A DNA stretch of 64,000 bases from Muricea muricata (lineage: Eukaryota > Cnidaria > Anthozoa > Malacalcyonacea > Plexauridae). The translations under genes and the position numbers were made by a program. This document shows, in pieces, positions 1-10,494 of this stretch (position 1 is the first letter of the stretch; each line of letters opens with the position of its first letter). The stretch spans positions 1,452,501 to 1,516,500 of the forward strand of contig OY979726.1 of assembly GCA_963855995.1 (NCBI GenBank), written 5' to 3'. The notes below the pieces were generated by a model. It ran no database searches. It had not been told where the DNA came from and worked only from the letters and a program-made list of their open reading frames with translations.

Positions 1-649
1 CAATTTCCAAGGTTATCGATCCGCTGTTTATCGACCAGCAACAATTTTGAACATCAAAGAACTCCAACTGTAAAACAGCCGTTTTTGGAGGTTTAACCAA
101 TTTACCAGCTTTCATTAAATCACTTATTGATACCGACTTTGGGTACACAGTGTTCTTAATTTTGACATGTTCCTCGTGTAACTGTGCAACTTTGCTGGGA
201 GATGTCGCAGGGGCCGATTTCGCTTGGTGTCCAATCTTTGTACAGGCACCAACGCTGGCATGAGAAGAATCTATTGGCTGAAGAAATCGTATGAAATAGA
301 CTTTTTTGCCTTTAATTTGCTCAATCTTCGTGCAGGATGGACCTCTATCCGATGCTAAAATATCACATGAGCCTTGTGGAGCTTTGTAGAATTGCTCGCA
401 TGCATCCTTTATATTGTCAATGGAAAGTTCGTCATAGTCACCAAAGGGTACAAAATCCCTTGTATCAAGCGGTTCATATTTTTTTAGTCTTCCTGAAGCT
501 GTTGATGACATGCGTTGCACAAGAATATCGCTCGGAGCATTTCTGGTCGATCTTTTTCCATCCTTGTCTCCCCCAGTTCGTTTAAGGCCCACTCTTTGCT
601 CAAAGTCTTCCCAAGTCGTTTTGGTTTTTGCGTCTCTTCGTCTTTTCAT
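1..649 (-). CDS. N-terminal part of an unidentified protein, cut by the left edge
   Basis: An open frame of 216 codons starts at the ATG at 649 and runs to the edge with no stop, so it is the start of a longer protein or a long first exon. The N-terminus is very basic (MKRRRDAKTK), followed by a polar stretch and then a more ordered region with WEDFEQRVGLKR near residue 13, KVYFIRFLQPID around residue 122, and a Ser/Pro linker. I do not recognise it with certainty. From memory the order 'YPKS.S..DL...G' then 'L...FD......W' resembles the region just before an alpha-kinase domain in some cnidarian proteins; that domain would lie outside the window, so this is only a suggestion. Confidence 0.6.
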   Translation of the reverse strand, partial: MKRRRDAKTKTTWEDFEQRVGLKRTGGDKDGKRSTRNAPSDILVQRMSSTASGRLKKYEPLDTRDFVPFGDYDELSIDNIKDACEQFYKAPQGSCDILASDRGPSCTKIEQIKGKKVYFIRFLQPIDSSHASVGACTKIGHQAKSAPATSPSKVAQLHEEHVKIKNTVYPKSVSISDLMKAGKLVKPPKTAVLQLEFFDVQNCCWSINSGSITLEI

Positions 650-1014
650 GATCAGACAACCGACTCAAGTCAACAAAACGTAAAATATCACATAAACAAT
701 TCAAGTTAATAATACGTAACCTATAAAACGTTCGCGCAGCGTGTTTATTGCTAGGAACTCTGGGTATTTTTTATGTTGACATCGCTGGGCCACGCAGAAT
801 TTTAATTTTTTTTTTGTTCGATAATTACGTCAAAAATAAAAAAATTAAAATCAACTCAGAATGGGAATGAAATTTGAAATAGATTCATAATTGGAAATAG
901 ATTACAAATGCGTAGTATTTGCATTGACATTAACTTCCAAATGAAAAGCATTTAATGTAAAAACGATATTTATAAAACAAAAATGTCGTGACACTGATGG
1001 GCCACCATAGAGGT

Positions 1015-1507
1015 GATATCAGTTTTATCGCTCGAGAGACGATATCATATTTTGTCACGAGTGAGCGCAGCGAACGAGGGACAAAATATGATATCGTAAC
1101 GAGAGCGATAAAACTGATATTACCGAGTCTCGAATATGATAACCTATTTATCACATACTTGTGCCTTTATCTAGAGCAAAAACCAGACTATATTTTAAAT
1201 TATTTACACTTCGAGTACATTTCAAAATGAATTCAAAATGATTGTTTAAAATACGCTAAACAGGTAGAAATTACAAAAACAAACCAAAAATAACTTATCT
1301 TTTAATAGCTGCAAATTTCTTTGTGTTATTTTCCTTGTATTATTTAATATTTTTATTCTTATCTCTCATCGATCCTTCAGTCGGACGCCATCTTTGTTTT
1401 GAGCGGGACAAAAAACGATATCGCGGGACAAAAAACGATATCACGGGACATATCGTTTTTATGTCACCGTGTTATCGCCCGGATAAAGGCACAAGTATGT
1501 GATAAAT
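1015..1507. repeat. Foldback (MITE-like) element with nested inverted repeats
   Basis: Two nested inverted repeats are visible. Positions 1015-1056 pair with 1080-1120 with a few mismatches around a short loop. Positions 1146-1171 pair perfectly (26 bp) with 1482-1507. A 20-bp unit ending in ACGATATC is repeated in tandem at about 1402-1450. No coding capacity is seen. The stretch 650-1014 to its left is AT-rich with no gene that I can support. Confidence 0.7.
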
Positions 1508-2240
1508 ATATATACATCCCAGCGCTAAAGGATGTGTTTGAATTATCACAATTTCACATTAATTGATACACATTTTTATAGCACGCTATAAAATATATAC
1601 ATATATAAAAATATATATGCTTTTATAATCATATTTATCCTTATATATTTTAATTTACAGTATAAAAGTTTGAGGAAAATGTATTTAAGTGATCGATTTT
1701 AAATTTATAATTGAATTTGTCTTCTAGAATAACAAAATGGAAATATCGGGATAAAAAAAGCATTATAAATCATGAATCATAGATAGGATCATCTGTCTTG
1801 GATTTTAACTCATTTTACAGATACTCTAAAACACAACAGTCAAATATTTCAAAAGCTGTCACGGCTTGTGTCTGAGCTATCAGAGAAAATTCATTTTGTT
1901 CCGCAAAAGACGAAACCTTACGTGGGCAGAAAACATTTAAAATTCTTGGGTGCATAGATCAGAGATAAACGGTCCACAGCAAACACTAGGCAGTTTACTT
2001 CCTTGCACGATAAACCTTAAAGTGCTTATAAACCCAAAATGGTTTTTTGGTGATCCAAATAGAGCTAAAAAAGTTAGTCAGTAAGTTATAATTTAGTTTT
2101 TTTGTTGAGCGTTTAGTTGTGGAGATAAATGCAGTCAAACGTGCTAGTTTGGCCACATTTGGGAAAAAAAGTGCGCATCCAAATTTTATGCTTAGAGGCC
2201 TGGGTCCCAGAAACCAATTTTCACAGTCACTAGGCGCGTT

Positions 2241-2735
2241 CAATCTCGTTCCCCGAGCCTGCGATCCCTTGGGAAGGAAACGGAGGCTCTGGGATAATCC
2301 GTGATCGACATACAAAAAACTGTATGTCGCCTGTACTGCGCATGCGATTCAATAAGCCGCAATAGCCTTTTTCTAAAGCTTTTGGAACAGTAGTTTTACT
2401 ATTTTGTTTGTAATGTCAGTGGAAAATATTAGTTTATTTAATTCTGTGTTGGACGAAGCGTTAGAGCGACTGGGTAAGAAGAATCTCAAATTGAAGGAGT
2501 GTCAATACGAAGCGGTAAAGGCTGTTGTTGTCGACCGGAAAGACACGATTTGTATCTTGCCTACTGGTTATGGAAAGTCACTTATATACCAGCTTCTTCC
2601 CTTCGTCTTATTGAACTATTTATTTCCAACGCATGCGCAGTACAGGCGACATACAGTTTTTTGTATATCGATCACGGATTATCCCAGAGCCTCCGTTTCA
2701 TTCCCAAGGGATCGCAGGCTCGGGGAACGAGATTG
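2241..2735. mobile_element. Nested long-TIR element with 10-bp target duplication (MULE-like)
   Basis: The TIRs are 2241-2346 and 2630-2735: 106 bp with two mismatches, starting CAATCTCGTTCCCCGAGCC. Directly outside both ends is the same 10-mer, TAGGCGCGTT (2231-2240 and 2736-2745), a target-site duplication. The 283-bp core holds the start of a RecQ-like helicase. Long TIRs, a TSD of 9-10 bp and a captured gene piece are the hallmarks of Mutator-like (Pack-MULE-type) elements; the superfamily is my inference. It lies inside the TTAA transposon. Confidence 0.75.
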
Positions 2736-2772
2736 TAGGCGCGTTGTATTGCGAATGCATGTGTCACCGTAG
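2413..2772 (+). pseudogene. RecQ-like helicase N-terminal fragment
   Basis: The frame begins at ATG 2413. It encodes a short helical lead, a Q-motif-like stretch (LKECQYEAV) and a clear Walker A (LPTGYGKS), followed by LIYQLLPF, as in RecQ-type superfamily II helicases. Helicase homology stops at about 2629, where the frame runs into the right terminal repeat of the nested element; the last residues to 2772 are repeat-encoded. The DEAH box and all later motifs are missing, so it cannot be an active helicase. RecQ-like genes of this kind are, from memory, abundant in cnidarian transposons. Confidence 0.75.
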
Positions 2773-2786
2773 TTTTTTGTGGAAAA

Positions 2787-3166
2787 ATGCCTGAAAGATG
2801 CGTTGTTTACGGGTGTTCTAATACTACAGACAAGGAAAATGATACATTCTTGTACCAGATACCATTTTGGGATGAAAGCTCATCTGACGCAGTAAAACGA
2901 AGGAAGAAATGGATGGACTTCGTTCGACGGAGACGATATAAATGGACGCCAACACGTTCGTCTGTTGTTTGCTCGAAACACTTTACGCCAGAATGTTTCG
3001 AGTATTATACCCAGTACTGATGCTTTATATGTTATTTTATACAGTTCCAGCCGCATCAACTACCAGCACCAAAGCAAAAAGAAATGCACCAAAATGCAAG
3101 ATGTGCAATAAGCCTATGAAAGGCCACAAAAATGTAGCTTCCTGTCCAAGAAATAAAACAAACTAA
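2787..3166 (+). CDS. THAP-type zinc finger protein (transposon-borne)
   Basis: ATG at 2787 opens a THAP domain: the N-terminal MPERCVVYGCSN supplies the first two cysteines, then a basic WMDFVRRRR stretch, then VVCSKHF with the C-x2-H pair. The first frame stops at 3020. A second frame ending at the TAA at 3164-3166 carries CKMCNKPMKGHKNVASCP, a zinc-knuckle-like tail. The two are probably joined by a very short intron (for example donor 3012/3013 to an acceptor between 3043 and 3064) or separated by a frameshift; I cannot decide. THAP domains bind DNA and are found in P-element and Kolobok transposases. Confidence 0.7.
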
Positions 3167-4054
3167 AGTTGCACTGCATTGCACTTGGAATGTATATATT
3201 ACAGAAGCACTTGTTTGCCATTACCAAAAATATTTTTCTTGTTTAAAGGTTACTGTCACACCATAGTACTGCAGGCTTTTGTTGTTTACATTTTGTTATA
3301 TTTTGTCAAAAATTAAAAATAATATCAAAAAGTCTTTGTTTGCTTCCATACCAGTAACAATAAGGTTAAATAAGAAAAGATTTGCAAATAAATTGATTTG
3401 TTATTAGATGGATTATAAAAAGTTTTTATCTTGGTGTCCCAGATAAAATGGCTGCCATAAGCAAATTGAGCACAAAATGCCATGGTGTGGCAGTAATCTA
3501 TTAATGAAATAATAATATATTATGCACACATTAATCCAACACAGATGTCTCTGAATGTAAAAACCTTCCAGTCAATGGAAAATATACTCCCAAGACAGCA
3601 TCTTGTCAAGCTGGGTTATGAAAACAAACTTTAGGTAATAATAACTGATATTCATGCTCACCATGCAAACTTACGAAGAACTTAATAATAACACTGTTTG
3701 ACCCAGTATATTTTGAGATGCTCAAGATTCTTGAGTGGCTGATGGAATCAGTAATTAGTAGGGGGAGGGCAGGGGGATGATGATAAAATTCAAATTCATT
3801 CAAGTTTACGTTGAGGGAAAAATTAATTTTAATGTGGTATAACTAGAAAATATTGTCAAACAAGTTTGTTCATTTTTATGCAAGATGCTATTTCTCACAG
3901 CACATGTAACATTTACTTGCAATTGTGTAGAGACATAATTAACAGAAAATATTGCAGCTGCTAAAAGATTTTATATACTTCAGATACTTAAGTCTTTGAA
4001 TTTCTAATAGTGAGCTAGCATATTAAAAACATGTCTGTACCCATTTAAAGATAT
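3167..4054. other. Transposon interior, no gene recognised
   Basis: AT-rich sequence between the THAP gene and the P2X7-like gene. The short open frames do not resemble anything and are not supported by splice sites. The two flanking genes end toward each other here. Confidence 0.5.
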
Positions 4055-4865
4055 TTATTGACTCTCGTCATCTGTTTCAATATCATCATAGCCAGTAAAT
4101 GCATGATCAAGCTTAAAAGTGGAACGAATAGCAGTATATGCACAAGAAGGCAATGGTATTCTTTTATCCCTTAACCGACCATGTACCATCCGTGTAAACT
4201 GTCTATATGCAACACCTCGAAGAAACCTATATTAGAAAAATACATATCAATGTTACATAATAGTAACATGTTCAGCTAAAATGAATGGTAATAAGTCTAC
4301 CTTTCTTTTGAACCACTCTGTCTGTAACGCTGACCATCTCGAGTTTTATAATTATCAGCCGCAATCTCTAACGACCACTTGTTGAGGCAAACAGCTGGAA
4401 AACCGGGGTGATCTGTTATACATTTCAGTGCTCCTTTACCATCTTTACAATAAACTTCAATGAACTGTAAGCTATTTTCGATCTCCAGGCAACAACAGCA
4501 TTCTTTGGCATTTTGCAACAATCCAGTGCTACCAGTGCACCTATGGAACGAATATTGATGGTAGAATGAACTTAAATAAACCCACTTTACTGTAATTATG
4601 AAATGTAAATGACAATGCTGTTTAATTAATAAGGCAACTCTCAGTTTGTTGAAAATTTAATTTGCGCATATGATTTAAAACACATACCAAATGACGCGCA
4701 TGGCAAAAAATAAAAATTGTACGAAAATTACCATGATGTTACAGGTTTACTCTCTTTCCATCGAAGTTGTAATCCCTTAACTTTTTCAGCTTCCTCTTCC
4801 CGCCTCCGGTAATACTCTTGAAGCCAATTTTCGTCAGCAATTGGCTCGTCTGAGTAAGCATCCAT
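4055..4865 (-). CDS. P2X7 intracellular (C-terminal) domain-like protein, three exons
   Basis: Exons are 4732-4865, 4301-4540 and 4055-4226 (minus), with consistent GT/AG sites and split codons that rejoin as W and R; total 181 residues. The protein reads acidic N-terminus, then WLQEYYRRREEEAEK, a Cys cluster (SWCTGSTGLLQ...ECCCCLEIE), CITDHPGFPAVCLNKW, and AYRQFTR...IPLPSC..TAIRSTF...FTGY. This order matches the cytoplasmic ballast domain of P2X7 receptors, which occurs as free-standing proteins in many invertebrates and is often linked to mobile elements. No transmembrane segment is present, so it is not an ion channel. The start at 4865 is the first in-frame ATG; an upstream exon cannot be excluded. 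Confidence 0.8.
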
Positions 4866-5468
4866 GTAATAGTTTTCGCCATCATGGCTACCTTGAGTGC
4901 CTTCATCGTGTGATTTTTCAATTAAATTTAACTTTAGTACTGTTCATCTTCGATTTCAAGAGGCATGCTCGTAGAAGCCTTGCTATGTGTACTTGAGAAT
5001 GAATTTGAGCAAGACATTCCAACTTTTTTACGCAAAAATAGCTGATCTTTGAGCTTCGAGACTAAAATTACTATGTAATTGTATATAAAGTCTACATACA
5101 CATGTTCCTGGGATCCAGTCTCCCACAGGCGCGCACTTTTTCAACGAGCTGGCTTCTTTGAGCCCGGTTATCTCCGTAACTAAACGCTTAACGAAAAAAC
5201 TAAGTCATAACTTAATAACTAACTTTTTTAGCTCTATCTGAATCACCAATAACCCATTTTGGGTTTATAAGCACTTTAACAGTTCTATCGAAAACTGGAA
5301 GAATTTCTCCCTTGAAATTTCTAGTGAATACACATGATAAAATCTTCAAATTTAATATTCCTTCAGCAAAATAAATGCCTCTGAATGATACAAAACACAT
5401 TAAAACGATCATAGCTTGTTCGCTGCCTTCAATTCATCAACTACATTTTGGTAAAATGTAGTTTCTCT

Positions 5469-5957
5469 TCAAATCCATCTGACCAACTGTCGACACAGTC
5501 CTGAACGCACGTCTTTAAATTTGTCCACAGTTTTGCAGCCTCGCTTTCCGCTGTCAGGAGGCGCCGATTTCGACTTCATATGCCGAGTGTATCGTTCGCT
5601 ATCCAATATAAGATCCTCCGTCTTCTCCACTTCGGAGAGAGAACGAGAACGCAAGCGAGTTGTACTCTTGGGTTCTGAAGAAGGTAAATCATTTTCCCTT
5701 CTCACGGTATCGTCTGGCTCGCTATACGCGGAACTGTCAACAGGTTTAGGGCTTAGCAGTTGGTGGTTGTCAACACTACCCTTGCCCTCTGCTACTTGGC
5801 TTTGTTCGGTTGCCCTTTCGACGATATTGTCATTCTGATCTTTCGTAAGCGTTTCCAAATCTTCGCAGTTTACCTCGCAAGTCAATCCTTTCTTTGCGAG
5901 CTCTATAGCTTCAACCCAGCCTGTCCTGTCCTCCAAATTCGCACAGTACAAATAGAG
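5469..5957 (-). pseudogene. 5'-truncated copy of the PH-domain gene
   Basis: This matches the last 160 residues of the intact gene at 22538-23308, with about seven amino-acid differences and an identical C-terminal 60 residues. The first part of the PH domain is gone: homology ends at 5957, where an in-frame TAG and a 114-bp minisatellite follow. No upstream ATG exists in frame; the first internal ATG lies deep in the tail. The preserved frame suggests the duplication is recent. Confidence 0.85.
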
Positions 5958-6145
5958 TTCTAGGAAATTCTAGAATGGACCTCTAGGAAAAACAGTTTAG
6001 AACTGATACAACTATCCAGTATAAACAAAGTTAGTTTAGTTTAGGCTTCCTCCTGTAGTAACACTGAATCTATAAGAGATGATACTTACTGGGGGAAGAA
6101 CAGTTTAGAACTGATAGAGCTATCCAGTATAAATAGTATTAAACG
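5958..6145 (+). repeat. Minisatellite family B, array 1 (about 1.5 units)
   Basis: Contains the 114-bp family B unit (core CAGTTTAGAACTGATA, then CCAGTATAAA, then TTAGTTTAGTTTAGG). It directly abuts the broken end of the PH pseudogene. Confidence 0.8.
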
Positions 6146-8562
6146 TCTGTATATAAAAACGGGGCAATGGACTTCCATTTGGGAGTTCGTTCCAGGTCAG
6201 GTCAGCGAGATCGTATCGTGTTTTTTATCCAGTTGCTCTGAATTTGTTCGAATTTTTCGTGCGATCCAAATGTACAATCCCACCTGTTCTGATCGACGAG
6301 TGAAACCACTTTTTAATGGAACCAGTGTTGGTATTATTTCATGCTTTTTCGTCCCTACAGTTACAAGTACTGATAGTTACTGTTTGTTTACAATAATTTT
6401 TTTTTCTACTTATGTAGTTACCTTTCTCAGACAAAGCAATAATTTCCCAGACAAGTCCTTTCTCTGACAGGGAAATAATTTCTCGGAGAAGTCCTTTCTC
6501 GGACAAAGCAGTAAAAAGATAAATCTGTAACTTCATGTTATCCGTCCGAAATATAATAGGGCCAAAAATGAGAAGAAAAGAACAGCGTTATACTTGTAAT
6601 GCACTTTGGAATACGAATATGTGGACAACAAAGTTTTGACAATCAATGCAGGACACGTCTGTTAACAACTGCTCAAGAAGCTGTCAGCTAGTTGATCAAG
6701 TCTGTTGAATATGTCAACATATGTCATTTCGCACTTTTTGGAAGTGGCTGTGTATCTTAGTTAACCAAACTTGATCTCTACCTAATGTTCCGTCTCTTTT
6801 CTAGCAGCTTAGAATTACACAGCCACTAGTGGTTGGTAGAGGACTGGAATGGAAGATGCATATCTCGAGAAGACAGAGACAGACATGATTCCGTTTATTA
6901 AGTTGTTTAATTGTTTTTGTTTCACCGAACTAAGCGATCCGACAAGTCATTTTTATTGAATCTTTTACAAACATATGTGTTCATTTGAAGCATTCATAAA
7001 TAGCATGTTTTTTTATGTTCATGTTAAGAATACATTTTCTGTCCAGAAAATCACTTAAAAACCGGTTCTCTTTTTGAACTAGTTCACATATTTTGGAAAT
7101 TTCATCGGATCTTCTGCATCATAAACTTTACCAAATTCATCTGTGACTAATAACTTTTAAAACATATATTAAAATATACTTAAAACATATTTAAAATCTA
7201 TAATTGTATATATTAGGTACAATGGACAATTAATGTGCGGATGCAACGAAGCATATATACCCACCCAAAATTTACTGACAATTAACTTAATAATTTGCTG
7301 ATCATGACACGACGACTCTTTCCTTCAGTGATTTTAGACATCAACCTAACGAAAAGCGTGTGTGTGGCTAGTGAGGGGGGGGCGTCCAGTACCACCAACC
7401 GTCCCCCTTCTCACTCAAAGTGCACTTATACTTTACTTTCGTATTATTACGTTGGAAGGGAAGTGGACCTATTTCCATGAATTTCAAGGTATTATTACAT
7501 CACATACAATTATCTCACTTTTTCGTAGCCAAACCCAGCATAGTCTCTCAATACTCAAGGTATAGTCTTAATTGAAAAGGCGCCCCCACCCTAACCTTAA
7601 ACCTAACCCCACCTCCCACCCCTTTACAGCAATGCTTTGATTTAAGTCTCACAAGCTTGCCTGATTATTATTGTGCATTAACATTAAGGCTATGTCTTAT
7701 ATCCTTAATATTAGCAAGAGATCATGTTGCCTAAACACAAACCTACATATTTTGCATATATTTTGGATGGAATAGCCTTTCCAACCAATCCAAAAATTGT
7801 TGGATGGTAACAATGTAGGTCTGTGTTCAGGCTATTGCAAACAACACACACTTGAAATTGTACCAAGCACAGCTCCTATACACACAATCATTAAAAATAC
7901 TGTTTAAATTTAATGCAGATTTGAAGCCAACAACATTCAATGCTGTATTGTAAAAAAACAGTAAACTAAATCAAATTTGAAACCTTAAACCTACATTCTG
8001 TCTCAATATACCTGACTGAAACTCTTGCAAATTGATAAAAACTAATACATTAAACTGATTAAAGTCTAAATCTATGTCTAAATAAAAAAATTGAGACCTT
8101 AAACCTAAACGAAACCTTAAATCTCAATATACCTGAGACTGAAACTCATGCAATAACATGCCAATTAATAAAAACGAATACATTGAACTGATTAAAGTTT
8201 AAATCTAAAACAAACCTAAATGCTTAGACTTGTTGGGCTGCTGCAGTGGCCCAGCTAGCTCCATCATCACTTGTGAGGCCATTATTCACATAATCATGTT
8301 CTGCACAATTGTGACTCTTCTGGTGTCTTTCATGCATAGTCAGTGAACAGGATTATATGAATATGCCCCTCCTCCCCCAAATTATTAAGCTGGTTACATC
8401 ACTGGGCTTTTGACCAAGTCTCTACAGTAATAGACCATTCTAGGTCTAACAGCAAGCTTTTTGCTGACTGGGTCATCCTGTGTAAATAAAAGTTTAATGT
8501 ATCTATCCTATAATTGATCTCTCTACAAATGAAATCTAGGTAAAACAGAAATTGCTTAGACT
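6146..8562. other. Intergenic, no gene recognised; small repeats
   Basis: Holds a 36-bp tandem repeat (6423-6513, 2.5 copies), a G-run near 7372, a C-rich run near 7590 and an approximately 125-bp direct duplication (about 7980-8090 and 8110-8225). A TATATAAAA sequence at about 6150 could be a TATA box, but no gene follows that I can support. The 3' flank of the kinase gene lies at its right end. Confidence 0.5.
6423..6513 (+). repeat. 36-bp tandem repeat, 2.5 copies
   Basis: Units start TTTCTC(A/T/G)GACA at 6423, 6459 and 6495; each ends AAGTCC. Copies differ at several sites. Confidence 0.75.
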
Positions 8563-10008
8563 TCAGCATAAATCTGGTTTCTCTTCACTTTTTGGTTCAA
8601 CAACCAACTTCACCTTACCACGTTTCTCAGCACTGGTCAGCAATGTCTCCCAGTCACGATTGTCTGTAATTCGTTGCGAATCAGACTCTTCAATGATATT
8701 AAAGCTCTCAATATCATCAATTTTAAGATTTTTAATCAGCCATGTTACCAAGGCATCATAGCTTGTTGGACAAGGTTCGTGTACACGAACATAACTTGTG
8801 GAAGAGCTTTTTCTAGCAAGAACCTTTAGTGTCCTAGGACCATCGGTTGGGCTCTTAGGACCATCAGCTGGACTCCTAGGACCATCAGTTGGGCTCCTGG
8901 GACCATCAGTCTCAGAACATAAAGGAAATCCTTTAGAAGATGTTGATGGTTGTGGGTCTGGCACAACAGGTCGTAAACGCTTTTCAAAACAAGCAAGGGC
9001 TTGTGAAGCGCTGAACCGTTTTTTTGGGTTTTTTTCTAAAAGGTTATCCAGCAGTTGATGCAAAAGTTTATCATTGTGAGACAGCTTATGTTTGTCCACC
9101 AATCCACTGTCTTTTATGCTCTCAAGCTCACTTTGAATAACATCAGAACCTTCGAAGCGACGACAGAGGCGATACAAAACCAGACCAGCACTATACAAGT
9201 CCACTTTATAATCATATTCAGGATCTCGATCTATTTCACATTTCATCTCTGGTGCTCGATACAACCTGTTTCCAACAACAGAAAGTACTTCTTCAGGCGG
9301 ATCAGAAGCCGTAAGAGATTCTTCATCCAGCTTTCTGGCTAGACCAAAATCTGCAATTTTAACAACAACTTTTGGAGTTGAACGATGCGGCTGCGAGTCA
9401 TATTCTGGAATTGCCAGCAGAATATTGGATGGGTGGATGTCTCTGTGGACCCAGTGAATTTTATGAAGGTATTCTAAACCACTTAAAATCTGAGGGAAAA
9501 TCGTCTGGTAAAACTGAGGATTGTCAACGACATTTTGTTCCTCCCGCAGTAGAGTTTCAAGGTTACTATCACAAAGCTCCATCCGTATACACAGATAAGG
9601 TGGCGTTGTTTCTCCACACTTCCAGCTATCGTAATACTTGACGATATTTTTGTGCGTTATGGGCAACTCAACTTGTTCAGTTAGCAATCTAAGTTCGCGT
9701 TTTCGGTATTTTTTTCGTTTTTGGTATTTTTCTCCGTCGATACATGGAATCAATTTGACGGCATAGTCGCACTCGTCAGTTTGATGTTTCGCCTTGACAA
9801 CAGTGCCAAACGATCCATGGCCAAGACGGCCTTGCCATTCCAAATTTCGCTTTCCTAATAACGCTCTCATTGTATCAAGACTGATTTTGAAAAAATAGAA
9901 TGGGACTGGGAGAGTATCGTAACCAAAAGAGAATGCCGGGGAAGGAGAATGGTCGGTTGTATCATCATTGCCCCCTATTTCAGCCTCACTCGGATCTGAC
10001 GGCTCCAT
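8563..10008 (-). CDS. eIF2-alpha-kinase-like protein kinase with a PB1-like tail
   Basis: Intronless, 481 residues from ATG 10008. The kinase domain spans roughly 55-345: glycine loop GHGSFG (63-68), catalytic Lys85 in YAVK, helix-C Glu105, HRD at 188-190 with metal-binding Asn195, DFG at 220-222, APE at 252-254. The sequence KNIVKYYDSW and the MELCD..L..L stretch resemble the eIF2-alpha kinases (PKR, HRI, PERK, GCN2), which phosphorylate eIF2-alpha under stress; the substrate here is inferred only. After a proline-rich linker come four 7-residue repeats (DGPRSPT-type, about 367-393, 21-bp units in DNA). Residues about 405-471 look like a PB1 domain (VRVH..., then ITDNRDWE.LL, then GKVKLVV), which would mediate dimerisation. 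Wnk- or CBK-type kinases are less likely because of the YYDSW motif. Confidence 0.85.
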   Translation of the reverse strand: MEPSDPSEAEIGGNDDTTDHSPSPAFSFGYDTLPVPFYFFKISLDTMRALLGKRNLEWQGRLGHGSFGTVVKAKHQTDECDYAVKLIPCIDGEKYQKRKKYRKRELRLLTEQVELPITHKNIVKYYDSWKCGETTPPYLCIRMELCDSNLETLLREEQNVVDNPQFYQTIFPQILSGLEYLHKIHWVHRDIHPSNILLAIPEYDSQPHRSTPKVVVKIADFGLARKLDEESLTASDPPEEVLSVVGNRLYRAPEMKCEIDRDPEYDYKVDLYSAGLVLYRLCRRFEGSDVIQSELESIKDSGLVDKHKLSHNDKLLHQLLDNLLEKNPKKRFSASQALACFEKRLRPVVPDPQPSTSSKGFPLCSETDGPRSPTDGPRSPADGPKSPTDGPRTLKVLARKSSSTSYVRVHEPCPTSYDALVTWLIKNLKIDDIESFNIIEESDSQRITDNRDWETLLTSAEKRGKVKLVVEPKSEEKPDLC

Positions 10009-10494
10009 GTCAATGTTCTCAAAAACGTAAACGTTTCATTTCACACCAGTGAACTCAATATAACTGGAAGGCTACCTGAGGCGGGAAATTTGAAGCCAAG
10101 TTGTTAGAGTCCTTCCCAGTCTTCCCACGCAGTTAAAACTCGGCCAAAAACAAAACTATGTATTGCGAAATCATTTAAGAGGAGAATTTTTTCTATGTCG
10201 CGTAATACGCGCTCAAAACCCATGACGTCGTTATGAATGAATTTTCCAACATGGCGGCTGTCAAAGAGCGGTGTTCGTTTTGTTCTACTATGAATATTTA
10301 AAAATAAAGACGTATATGCTAATTTATATGGAAAAAAATTGAATTGATTAATAAATGTGTTATATTAGGATACTGATTTATTATCGACAGAGAAAGGGAA
10401 ATAAAAAATTGCGTGAAATTGGCTCGATATTCGACGACGCGATTTAAGTTCAGTCATTCACTTCACAACACGCGCGAAGATTTTAATACCTACA
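10009..10494. promoter_or_regulatory. Shared upstream region between two divergent genes
   Basis: The kinase start (minus, 10008) and the small-gene start (plus, 10495) are 486 bp apart and point away from each other, so this is likely a bidirectional promoter. It contains AACATGGCGGC near 10249, a YY1-like core. No TATA box is obvious. The role is inferred from position. Confidence 0.4.

Larger units (their letters stand above)
2021..5275. mobile_element. TTAA-flanked DNA transposon with THAP, RecQ-like and P2X7-C-like coding parts
   Basis: Terminal inverted repeats of about 107 bp (2021-2127 and 5169-5275, roughly 88% matching) begin AGTGCTTATAAACCC and are flanked by TTAA at 2017-2020 and 5276-5279. 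TTAA target duplications are typical of the Kolobok and piggyBac superfamilies, and Kolobok transposases carry THAP domains; the THAP gene inside therefore favours a Kolobok-like origin. No complete transposase catalytic domain is visible, so this copy is probably non-autonomous. It sits inside the duplicated PH-gene region, and the intact second copy lacks it, which confirms the insertion. Confidence 0.8.
1513..5957 (-). repeat. Segmental duplication, copy 1 (interrupted and truncated)
   Basis: Positions 1513-2016 match 21886-22397, and 5280-5957 matches about 22398-23030, in the same orientation. The pieces are held apart here by a 3.26-kb transposon. Copy 1 also carries about 50 bp (just after 5279) absent from copy 2. 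The left boundary of both copies falls in a TA-rich run; the right boundary in copy 1 falls in a 114-bp minisatellite at 5958, cutting off the 5' part of the PH gene. Confidence 0.85.
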
